NCBI GenBank assembly: GCA_001701075.1
Contig: DAAK01000179.1
Coordinates: 3,812-10,222, forward strand
Source: Bacteroidales bacterium GP3
GTDB lineage: Bacteria; Bacteroidota; Bacteroidia; Bacteroidales; Muribaculaceae
Direction of reading: 5' to 3'
Length of the DNA stretch: 6,411 nucleotides
Position numbers and translations under genes: made by a program. The notes beneath the pieces were generated by a model that ran no database searches, was not told the DNA's origin, and was given only the letters and a program-made list of their open reading frames with translations. This document shows, one piece after another, positions 1 through 6,411 of this stretch (positions are counted from its first letter, which is position 1; each line of letters starts with the position of its first letter).

Positions 1-2831
1 CAGCCGCTATCTCCAAGGTCGGGGAAGAGACACTCTCCCAGACTGCACCTGTCAACGTGCAGAACGCACTTAAGGGTGTGGCTGCAGGTGTGACTGCAAC
101 CACTGCCAATGGCCAGCCGGGTCAGGCTGCCCAGATTCGCGTGCGTGGTGTCGGAACAATCAACAACTCCAATCCTCTCTACATCGTCGACGGTATGCCA
201 ATCGATGGCGGTATCGACTATCTGAACCCATCTGATATCAAGAGTATCGAGGTGCTGAAAGATGCCGCTTCAGGTGCTGTATATGGTGCACGTGCAGCAA
301 ATGGCGTTGTGCTCGTGACCACTAAGAATGGCGTTCAGGGACGTGCAAAAGTCAATTATGATTTCACCTACGGATGGCAGTCGAAACTCAAATCCATCGA
401 CATTCTCAATGCCACTCAGTATGCTATCTTGAAAAACGAGGCTTATCTCAATACCGGTCAACCTGCTCCCTATGCCGACCCATACAGCTATGGTGAGGGT
501 TACGACTGGCAGGCAGCTATCTTCAACGACAACGCTCCTATGATGAATCATCAGCTGTCAGTCTCAGGTGCGAGCGAAAAGATCAACTACTTCCTCTCCC
601 TTGGCTATTATGACCAGGAAGGTATCATCGGCGGCAATTATGATCAGTCAAGCTACAACCGTCTGACTCTTCGCGCCAACAACATTTACACTCTCCTTGA
701 CGAATCAAAGAATCGCAACTGGCTCAATAAGTTTGTGCTCACCACCAATATCTCTTATGCACGAATCCATTCTAAAGGATTTGGTGGTGGCGGTGCATAT
801 TATGGTGCTCCCATCACCAACGCACTCGGTATGTCACCGATGCTGACTCCGACTCTTAAGCCAGGATCTGCTGAATATCAGCACCAGATGGATTACTATG
901 CAGGCAACGACAAATACGTTCCCCGTTACGACGCCCAAGGTAATCTTTACACAGTGCCTGAAGCATTCGGCGGCGGCTATCAGGAGCTTACCAACCCATT
1001 CTATGGATGGTCGTTCCCATCAGGCAAAAACTGGAGCCATAAGATAGTCAGCAATATCGTCGGAGAACTCCAGATTTGGGATGGCCTTTCCTACCGCATC
1101 AGCTTCGGTGGCGACCTCGCCTTCTGGGGCAGCGACAGCCACTCAGAACCCAACTATTACAGCAACCTGAGCAACCAGGATGCCATCCATGCTTCCGCCT
1201 CATCATCAATGAACCGCGGATGGACATGGCAGCTCGAAAATCTCATCCTCTACGATAAGGAATTTGGCGACCACCACATCAACGTTGTGCTCGGCGAGTC
1301 TGCAAAGCAGGGCACAGGATGGTGGATCAACGCATCTGCTAACAAGCTCTACAACTTCGACAAGCCTTGGGTGACAGTAGCTCAAGGTCAACCTGGTGAG
1401 GAAGATGGCGGCAACCGTACGGGCAACGCAGGCCCTAACGCAGCATGGCCAAAGCTTCTCTCCTATTTCGGACGAGTTTCCTACGACTTCGGAAGCCGCT
1501 ACATGATTCAGGCTACAGTTCGTCGCGACGGCAGCTCCCGCTTCGGTGCCAACAACAAGTGGGCTACATTCCCATCATTCTCAGCAGGCTGGAACATCAC
1601 AAACGAGTCATTCCTCGAGACAAGACCACAATGGTGGAACAATACCAAAATCCGTGTATCCTGGGGTAAGAATGGTAACGAGGCTATCGGCGACTTCGCC
1701 TACACAGTGCTGACCAACGGCAACAACAACTACTATTTCGGTCCCGAAGGGTCAAGCCAGACTTATGGTTCAAAGGCCTCCGGACTTGCAAATCCCAACC
1801 TGAAATGGGAGGAATCGACTCAGACAGACATAGGTCTTGACCTCGGATTCCTCGGCAATTCACTCCAGTTTACTTTCGACTGGTATAAGAAGCGCACCAC
1901 CGGCATGCTTATGACCATGATGATCCCGACATATGTGGGTGAATCCGCTCCTATCGGCAACGTAGGTACGATGGACAACACTGGTGTCGAGATGGATCTC
2001 CGCTGGGCTCACACATTCGGCGACGTAGAAGTAAACCTTGGCGGCAACCTCTCATATGTCAAGAATACCCTTGTAAACCTCGGCAACTCTGACGGATGGA
2101 GATCAGAAGTATCCAATGCCACAGCCGGCGACATCGCCCGCTCTATGAATGGCGAGGTATTCCCATTCTTCTATGGCTACAAGACAGCCGGCATCATACA
2201 GAATCAGGCTGAAGCTGACGCTTACAATACTAAATATGGCCTCACATCCGGCCAGACTTCATGGTATGCGCAGCCGGGCGACGTTATCTTCGTCGACACC
2301 AACGGCGACGGCACCATCAATGCTGACGACCGCACCAAGATCGGTAAGGGTCTCCCTGACTGGACATATGGCTTCAACGTAGGCCTCGGATGGAAAGGTC
2401 TTCAACTGACTGCTTACTTCCAGGGCGTTTGGGGCAACCAGATATATGACGCTTCGCTCCGCGGCGATACTCCAGCCAAAAACATGCCATCATGGATGCT
2501 CAACCGCTGGGTAGGAGAAGGGACATCCAACAAGATTCCAATCTACCGCCTCGGTGACGCACGCAACTGGCAGAGCTCCGACATCTATGTCCACAATGGT
2601 GCATATCTCCGCTGTGCAAACCTGACCCTCTCATACTCTCTTCCGTTCGACATCGTGAAGAAAGTGGGTCTTGACAACTTCAAGGTATTCGTAATGGCCG
2701 AGAACCTATTCACCGCAACAAAGTATCATGGTTTCACTCCTGAGGTGGGCGACGGCACAAGTATCGGTATCGACTACGGCAACTATCCTGAAGCCCGCAC
2801 ATTCTCAGTTGGATTCAATATTTCTCTCTAA
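1..2831 (+). CDS. SusC/RagA-family TonB-dependent outer-membrane transporter, 5'-partial
   Basis: This is a glycan importer of the outer membrane: a 22-strand beta-barrel with an N-terminal plug, powered by TonB-ExbBD and paired with a SusD lid. The frame is open from the window edge (first whole codon at base 3) to TAA at 2829-2831, giving 942 visible residues. The visible part starts inside the plug (AAISKVGEE..., NVQNALKGVAAGV). It carries the SusC/RagA signature GVGTINNSNPLYIVDG at about bases 147-194 and the plug end LVTTKNG near 332. The rest is barrel, rich in Tyr, Trp and Gly. A late Asp-rich loop, DTNGDGTINADD (2295-2330), is common in this family. The protein ends in TFSVGFNISL, a plausible last strand. 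The signal peptide, carboxypeptidase-regulatory-like domain and TonB box, usually about 100-140 residues, lie upstream of the window. GTG at 57 is an internal Val, because plug homology continues upstream of it. The substrate is not deducible. The family call is very secure. Confidence 0.97.
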   Translation, partial: AAISKVGEETLSQTAPVNVQNALKGVAAGVTATTANGQPGQAAQIRVRGVGTINNSNPLYIVDGMPIDGGIDYLNPSDIKSIEVLKDAASGAVYGARAANGVVLVTTKNGVQGRAKVNYDFTYGWQSKLKSIDILNATQYAILKNEAYLNTGQPAPYADPYSYGEGYDWQAAIFNDNAPMMNHQLSVSGASEKINYFLSLGYYDQEGIIGGNYDQSSYNRLTLRANNIYTLLDESKNRNWLNKFVLTTNISYARIHSKGFGGGGAYYGAPITNALGMSPMLTPTLKPGSAEYQHQMDYYAGNDKYVPRYDAQGNLYTVPEAFGGGYQELTNPFYGWSFPSGKNWSHKIVSNIVGELQIWDGLSYRISFGGDLAFWGSDSHSEPNYYSNLSNQDAIHASASSSMNRGWTWQLENLILYDKEFGDHHINVVLGESAKQGTGWWINASANKLYNFDKPWVTVAQGQPGEEDGGNRTGNAGPNAAWPKLLSYFGRVSYDFGSRYMIQATVRRDGSSRFGANNKWATFPSFSAGWNITNESFLETRPQWWNNTKIRVSWGKNGNEAIGDFAYTVLTNGNNNYYFGPEGSSQTYGSKASGLANPNLKWEESTQTDIGLDLGFLGNSLQFTFDWYKKRTTGMLMTMMIPTYVGESAPIGNVGTMDNTGVEMDLRWAHTFGDVEVNLGGNLSYVKNTLVNLGNSDGWRSEVSNATAGDIARSMNGEVFPFFYGYKTAGIIQNQAEADAYNTKYGLTSGQTSWYAQPGDVIFVDTNGDGTINADDRTKIGKGLPDWTYGFNVGLGWKGLQLTAYFQGVWGNQIYDASLRGDTPAKNMPSWMLNRWVGEGTSNKIPIYRLGDARNWQSSDIYVHNGAYLRCANLTLSYSLPFDIVKKVGLDNFKVFVMAENLFTATKYHGFTPEVGDGTSIGIDYGNYPEARTFSVGFNISL

Positions 2832-2852
2832 TACTTCATAAAGCTTATCAAA

Positions 2853-4373
2853 ATGAAACTCAATAAAAAATTATACCTCCTCCCTATTGCGGCAATGGGT
2901 CTTGGCCTCACTTCCTGCGGAAGCGACTGGCTGGATATCACCAACAATACTCAAGATACCGTAGAGGACTATTTTAAGACAGAAGCCAACATTCAGCAGG
3001 CTGTCGTAGCCGCTTACGATCCTCTGCATTGGTTTGACTATGCCAACAACTATTGCGGCATCAACATCTATCCCGAGGTGCTTGCCGACCAGTGCTTCCC
3101 CGGTGGTGGCGACGTCAACGACATGAACCAGTGGAAGACAGTGTTCAACTTCAACACGACACCAACCATCGTCCTCGACTCGAACTACTCAAATGCATAT
3201 TCAGGAGTGAAGCGTTGCAACGACGCCATCCATTATATGTACGACTACTGGGAACCCAAGACTTCGGAAGAGCTCGCCAACCGCGAATACTACGAGGCTC
3301 AGGTGCTGGCACTTCGCGCATTCTTCTACAACTATCTATGGCACTGGTGGGGCAACATCGCCTACTATACTGAGAGTCTTGGCAGCGACTATATCGCTCC
3401 TCAGTACACTGCCGACGAAGTTTATGAGTTCATCATCGCCGACCTCGACAAGGCACTCTCCTACAATCGTCTTCCCGAAAAATGCGAAGGTGCAGACCTT
3501 GGCCGTGTGACAAAGCATTTCGTCTACATGCTCTATGCAGAAGTTGTTATGTATCAGAACGACGCTTCCCGCAAGCCGACAGCCCTCAAATACATGGAGG
3601 AGATCATCAATTCTGGCAAATACCAGCTCGTCAATGACTTCGCATCAATATGGGACGTGACTGGCGAATGGGGCAGCGAATCAGTATGGGAAATCAACTA
3701 CTCCGACTATCTCGCAGCTCGCAACTGGAGCTGGGGTGGCACTGCAGGCGGCACTGTAGTTCCCTGTATGGTTCTTCCCCGTGGCTACGACTCATCCGAT
3801 GGCATCCACGACAATACCGGCTGGGGCTTCGGCACAGTACGCCAGTCATGCTACGACTCTTATGATCCCGCCGACAAGCGTCGCGACGCTTCCATCTGGC
3901 AGCCGGCTCCCGGATCCTACAAGCAAGGATACCAGGATACAGGCCTGTTCCTCGCCAAGTATGCAGGCAAGATCGGGGGCAACTCAGGCCAGATTGCAGA
4001 TGCACTGCTCAACTACAACAACAATCTCCGCCTCTACCGCTATTCAGAGACCCTTCTCAATGCTGCTGAGCTTGGCTCGCCCAACGCACAGACATATCTC
4101 GACATGGTACGCGCAAGAGCCGGACTCGGATCAGTGCCCGCAACCCTCGACAATATCATTCAGGAACGTGCTTGGGAATTCCTCGGCGAAGGCAAGCGCT
4201 ACTGGGACCTTATCCGCACAGGTCTTGCCAAGGACCTTCTCGTGAAAGGCAATGAGATACCCGACGACCGCACAGGCAACTACACCGACGGCAAGAAGTA
4301 TCTCCCATTCCCACAGTCTGAGATCGACAAGTGTCATGGCACTCTCAAGCAGAATGATGCTTATTTCCAGTAA
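2853..4373 (+). CDS. SusD/RagB-family nutrient-uptake outer-membrane lipoprotein
   Basis: This is a surface glycan-binding lipoprotein that caps its cognate SusC and delivers oligosaccharide to it. The 506 residues are a usual family length. The N terminus is a lipoprotein signal: basic MKLNKK, a hydrophobic stretch, then lipobox LTSC with Cys22 as the predicted lipidated residue. The mature start CGSDWLDI is typical of SusD proteins. Family motifs in order are LRAFFYNYLWHWWG (153-167), the helical GRVTKHFVYMLYAEV (217-231), LYRYSETLLNAAEL (394-407), RAWEFLGEGKRYWDLIRTG (439-457) and the C-terminal YLPFPQSEID (483-492). The fold is expected to be TPR-like helical with a ligand face of aromatic loops. 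Trp clusters at 163-166 and 292-294 are candidate sugar-stacking residues, but that is inference. The gene starts 21 bases after the susC-like stop, so the two are almost certainly co-transcribed. The leader before ATG is A-rich (ATCAAA) with no Shine-Dalgarno sequence, as is usual in Bacteroidota. The substrate is unknown. Confidence 0.96.
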   Translation: MKLNKKLYLLPIAAMGLGLTSCGSDWLDITNNTQDTVEDYFKTEANIQQAVVAAYDPLHWFDYANNYCGINIYPEVLADQCFPGGGDVNDMNQWKTVFNFNTTPTIVLDSNYSNAYSGVKRCNDAIHYMYDYWEPKTSEELANREYYEAQVLALRAFFYNYLWHWWGNIAYYTESLGSDYIAPQYTADEVYEFIIADLDKALSYNRLPEKCEGADLGRVTKHFVYMLYAEVVMYQNDASRKPTALKYMEEIINSGKYQLVNDFASIWDVTGEWGSESVWEINYSDYLAARNWSWGGTAGGTVVPCMVLPRGYDSSDGIHDNTGWGFGTVRQSCYDSYDPADKRRDASIWQPAPGSYKQGYQDTGLFLAKYAGKIGGNSGQIADALLNYNNNLRLYRYSETLLNAAELGSPNAQTYLDMVRARAGLGSVPATLDNIIQERAWEFLGEGKRYWDLIRTGLAKDLLVKGNEIPDDRTGNYTDGKKYLPFPQSEIDKCHGTLKQNDAYFQ

Positions 4374-4399
4374 TTCACTCTCCCTAACAGTAAGACAAA

Positions 4400-6316
4400 A
4401 TGAAGACTACAAATAAAATCTTAGGCTTCGCCACAATGGCGGGAGTGATGCTCGCAATGGGCTCCTGCTCCACAGAGCCTAACTTCCAGCCCTCGATGGC
4501 TGGCCTCCCACAGGCTTCCGACTATCAGATCGGAATCAGCGTCGACGAACTGAACAATGTGGAGCTTAACATCCTCGATAAAAACGGAGCCGCTGCCAAA
4601 GGTGTCTACCCAATCTGGTATGTCAACGAAAGCTCTCGCCCCTCAACATCGCTCACCTATCGCGACCTTATCACAATCGCAGGCGATTACCCGGTGGAAA
4701 TGAAGGTCGGCAACGGCAACGGCGTATCTGAAGGTTCCGTGACAGGCACTATCCACATCGACAAGACTATCTTCGACTTCACTCCCTATATGAAGGCTCT
4801 GACCGACAACGCCACAAAAGAATGGGCTGTCGATGGCACAAAAGAAGGTCATATGGGATGCGGTCCTGAAAGCAATCCTACCGAATGGTGGAATGGCCGT
4901 CCCGGCGACAAGGAGGCAGAAGGAGTATATGCCAATGTCCTCACTTTTGGAGCCACAGGTGCTGAGACCAGCGGATCGTATGTGTATAATCCGGGTGAAT
5001 CAGGGACAATGTATGTCAATGCAGGCGTACAGGCGTTGGCCGGATATGAGGTAAACAATCCCAACGATGGTGCAGATTTCCGCGTAGCTGCCGAGCAAGT
5101 GGCCACAGAGTTCACACTCACCCCAGAGGGAGCAAACCTTTATCTCGTGCTTCCTCCACATACTCCATTCCCTTATATCCCCTCAGAAGAAGGTTTCAAC
5201 AATCCGAAATATCGCATTGCAAAATTCAGCAAGAGTGAGATAACCCTCGTGCAGGATCTTCCCGGCATTTCTTGGCAATATATCATTGCTCCAAAAGCTG
5301 AAGACACCTCATTCAAGGGCTTCAAGTATGACAGCGAGTATAATATGTGGAAATCAGCTGAGGTGACGCTGCAGAGCACATGGTTCTCACCCGGCGATTG
5401 GTCAGGCGGCCTCGTTCCAGACGTCGTTGAGGTATCAAATGAGAAGATCTTTGTCCACACTCCTGCAGCCATGGGCAACGACCAGTGGCAAGGCCAGGTG
5501 CATATCGGCACCAATATCCAGGTATCTGCATCTGAGACCTACGACTTCTCATGCAAGATAGAATCAGCAAACGATTCCAAGGTTACAGTAAAGGTTCAGA
5601 TGGATGGAGATGATGGCGTATCATTTGCAGGTCAGGACCAGATTTCGTTTGAAGCAGGCGGCTCATACTATTACTTCTCAGATCTCCCAGGTTTCGACGG
5701 ACTTCTGAAGATAGCATTTGACTTTGCCGGATATCCCGACACTGATTTCACTATCACAAACATCGTATTCAAGAAGCATTCAGACGATGACGGCACTGTT
5801 CTCCCGACATTGCCTGACGAACCGGAACAGCCAGTATCTTGGGTACCTGTAGACAGCCCCGACAACCTGTTCCACGGTTGCACATGGACCAATTCGTTCT
5901 ATTATGCACCAGGATGGGCACAAATTGCGGATCCGGAGGTGAAAGTAGACGGAAGCACCATCACAGTCGTTCTCCCGGAAGCTACAACCGACCAGTGGCA
6001 GGCACAGGTGGCATTCCATACCGACATCACCACATCAGCCGATAAGCTATATGACTTCCGCGTCACCTTCTATTCCAACAAAGAGCATCCCGGAGTGACC
6101 TTCAAGTGCGTTCTTTCTGGTGGTGGCGACAACGACAATGTCTTCTACATGGCCGATCGCCTGAAAATACCGGAATATGAGGATGTCACCTACAGTTGGA
6201 TCGGACTCCCCGGTATTGATATGGACAAGATGAGCGTATTCCTCGATTTCGGAGGCAATCAAGCCGGAACCGAAATCCAGATTAAGGACATAATCATCCA
6301 GGAACACCGCGAATAA
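4400..6316 (+). CDS. SusE/F-position surface glycan-binding lipoprotein (SGBP-B-like) with two C-terminal CBM-like domains
   Basis: This is a predicted cell-surface glycan-binding lipoprotein of 638 residues, with no recognisable catalytic domain. The lipoprotein signal runs to lipobox MGSC, with Cys23 predicted to be lipidated. Regions by eye are as follows. Residues 30-130 look like a beta-sandwich (Ig/PKD-like) domain of the kind that often follows the anchor in SusE/SGBP proteins. Residues 133-300 form a distinct beta-rich region containing HMGCGP and EWWNG, which I cannot assign to a named family. Residues 303-460 and 486-637 are two related domains resembling CBM4/9-type jelly rolls, joined by an acidic, Pro-rich linker (461-485, with DDDG and PDEPEQP). 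Both copies contain DQWQxQV (361 and 531) and a following YDF. The gene lies 26 bases after the susD-like stop, has an A-rich leader (AAGACAAA) and is followed by a terminator, so it is the last gene of the operon. The role is inferred from position, anchor and modular form. Beta-glucan as ligand is only a weak guess. Confidence 0.85.
   Translation: MKTTNKILGFATMAGVMLAMGSCSTEPNFQPSMAGLPQASDYQIGISVDELNNVELNILDKNGAAAKGVYPIWYVNESSRPSTSLTYRDLITIAGDYPVEMKVGNGNGVSEGSVTGTIHIDKTIFDFTPYMKALTDNATKEWAVDGTKEGHMGCGPESNPTEWWNGRPGDKEAEGVYANVLTFGATGAETSGSYVYNPGESGTMYVNAGVQALAGYEVNNPNDGADFRVAAEQVATEFTLTPEGANLYLVLPPHTPFPYIPSEEGFNNPKYRIAKFSKSEITLVQDLPGISWQYIIAPKAEDTSFKGFKYDSEYNMWKSAEVTLQSTWFSPGDWSGGLVPDVVEVSNEKIFVHTPAAMGNDQWQGQVHIGTNIQVSASETYDFSCKIESANDSKVTVKVQMDGDDGVSFAGQDQISFEAGGSYYYFSDLPGFDGLLKIAFDFAGYPDTDFTITNIVFKKHSDDDGTVLPTLPDEPEQPVSWVPVDSPDNLFHGCTWTNSFYYAPGWAQIADPEVKVDGSTITVVLPEATTDQWQAQVAFHTDITTSADKLYDFRVTFYSNKEHPGVTFKCVLSGGGDNDNVFYMADRLKIPEYEDVTYSWIGLPGIDMDKMSVFLDFGGNQAGTEIQIKDIIIQEHRE
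5306..5779 (+). repeat. C-terminal domain copy 1 of a tandem CBM-like duplication
   Basis: This segment encodes residues 303-460 of the surface lipoprotein. It aligns by eye with the domain at 5855-6310. Shared features in order are DSxxN followed by M/L and W/F, an aromatic patch (TWFSPGDW here, FYYAPGW in copy 2), a V-D/E-V strand, then DQWQ-x-QV, T-x-I, SA, YDF and a hydrophobic last strand (ITNIVFKK). The duplication shows at protein level. At DNA level only short blocks match, such as 12 bases at 5479-5490 and 5989-6000, so the duplication is old and the copies have diverged. Confidence 0.65.
5855..6310 (+). repeat. C-terminal domain copy 2 of a tandem CBM-like duplication
   Basis: This segment encodes residues 486-637 of the surface lipoprotein and is the partner of the domain at 5306-5779. 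It begins DSPDNLFHG, has the aromatic patch FYYAPGW, the motif DQWQAQV at residue 531 with YDF after it, and ends in LDFGG plus the strand IQIKDIIIQ. That order is typical of CBM4/9-like jelly-roll modules. The aromatic patch is a plausible ligand platform, but no ligand can be read from the sequence. Confidence 0.65.
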
Positions 6317-6333
6317 TTCGAAAAGACTACAAT

Positions 6334-6366
6334 AAAAAATGGCACCGGAAAACGGCGCCATTTTTT
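6334..6366 (+). terminator. Rho-independent terminator closing the operon
   Basis: The hairpin has a left arm AAAAAATGGCACCG (6334-6347), a five-base loop GAAAA (6348-6352) and a right arm CGGCGCCATTTTTT (6353-6366). Thirteen of 14 positions pair, with one A-C mismatch (6344 against 6356). The U tract is six bases, and the A tract on the other side could make it work on the minus strand too. It begins 17 bases after the stop codon of the surface lipoprotein gene, which marks that gene as the 3' end of the transcript. Confidence 0.92.
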
Positions 6367-6391
6367 ATTATCTGATTTCATTATCTGATTT
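6367..6391. repeat. Two tandem 12-base direct repeats after the terminator
   Basis: ATTATCTGATTT occurs exactly twice, at 6367-6378 and 6380-6391, separated by a single C. It lies in the non-coding tail just after the terminator U tract. It may be a slippage duplication or a direct-repeat binding site for whatever lies downstream. The sequence alone does not decide between these, and no clear promoter can be read before the window ends at 6411. Confidence 0.7.
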
Positions 6392-6411
6392 GCAGTTTCG
6401 CTGACTTGCGG

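Noticed and set aside
57..59. GTG as the start codon of the SusC-like gene
   Set aside because: The frame is open back to the window edge, and the residues before it (AAISKVGEETLSQTAPVN) are normal plug-domain sequence. It is an internal Val.
2832..2852. Possible independent promoter for the SusD-like gene
   Set aside because: The 21-base gap is too short to hold a Bacteroidota -33/-7 promoter with a leader, and no TAnnTTTG-type box is present. Co-transcription with the upstream gene explains it.
3781..4245. 154-codon open frame on the + strand inside the SusD-like gene
   Set aside because: It lies wholly within a secure gene in another frame, its composition is low-complexity (Ser/Thr/Ala/Arg), and it has no family motif.
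4374..4399. Possible terminator or promoter between the second and third genes
   Set aside because: The 26 bases contain no inverted repeat, U tract or -7 box. They look like a plain operon spacer.
5173..5514. 113-codon open frame on the minus strand
   Set aside because: It is antisense to the surface lipoprotein gene, with no recognisable domain or signal. The C-rich third positions of the real gene make such antisense open frames likely by chance.
4400..6316. The third gene as a glycoside hydrolase carrying CBMs
   Set aside because: After the lipoprotein signal, the regions are beta-sandwich-like throughout. I see no catalytic motif (for example GH16 ExDxxE) and no barrel-sized segment.
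6047..6361. 104-codon minus-strand open frame starting inside the terminator
   Set aside because: Its start codon falls in the terminator hairpin and the rest is antisense to the conserved C-terminal domain. The translation shows no family features.

Overview
The window is the core of a polysaccharide utilisation locus (PUL) from a member of the Bacteroidota, most likely order Bacteroidales. The evidence is a SusC/RagA-type TonB-dependent transporter followed directly by a SusD/RagB lipoprotein, a pairing that is a hallmark of this phylum. Both downstream genes also lack Shine-Dalgarno sequences and have A-rich leaders, which is typical of the phylum. The coding DNA looks roughly balanced in GC and favours C at third positions (ATC, CTC, TTC, GAC). 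That suggests a gut lineage such as Muribaculaceae more than AT-richer Bacteroides, but this placement is inference.

Layout, all on the + strand: (1) bases 1-2831 hold a SusC-like outer-membrane transporter whose 5' end lies outside the window. (2) After a 21-base gap, 2853-4373 encodes a complete 506-residue SusD-like lipoprotein. (3) After a 26-base gap, 4400-6316 encodes a complete 638-residue surface lipoprotein. It sits in the SusE/SusF (SGBP-B) position and ends in two related carbohydrate-binding-like domains. (4) A strong intrinsic terminator at 6334-6366 closes the unit. (5) The last 45 bases are non-coding and carry a 12-base tandem repeat. Nothing supportable is coded on the minus strand.

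By analogy with characterised Sus systems, the third gene and SusD capture a glycan at the cell surface. SusD acts as a hinged lid on the SusC barrel, and SusC imports the oligosaccharide into the periplasm using TonB energy. No glycoside hydrolase, regulator or inner-membrane transporter is visible, so the substrate cannot be fixed from this window. The tandem C-terminal domains, with their shared DQWQxQV motif, weakly suggest a plant, fungal or algal polysaccharide such as a beta-glucan. The architecture is a known one. The least explained part is the third gene, particularly its middle region and its duplicated C-terminal domains. I see no mobile element, CRISPR array, RNA gene or unprecedented system.
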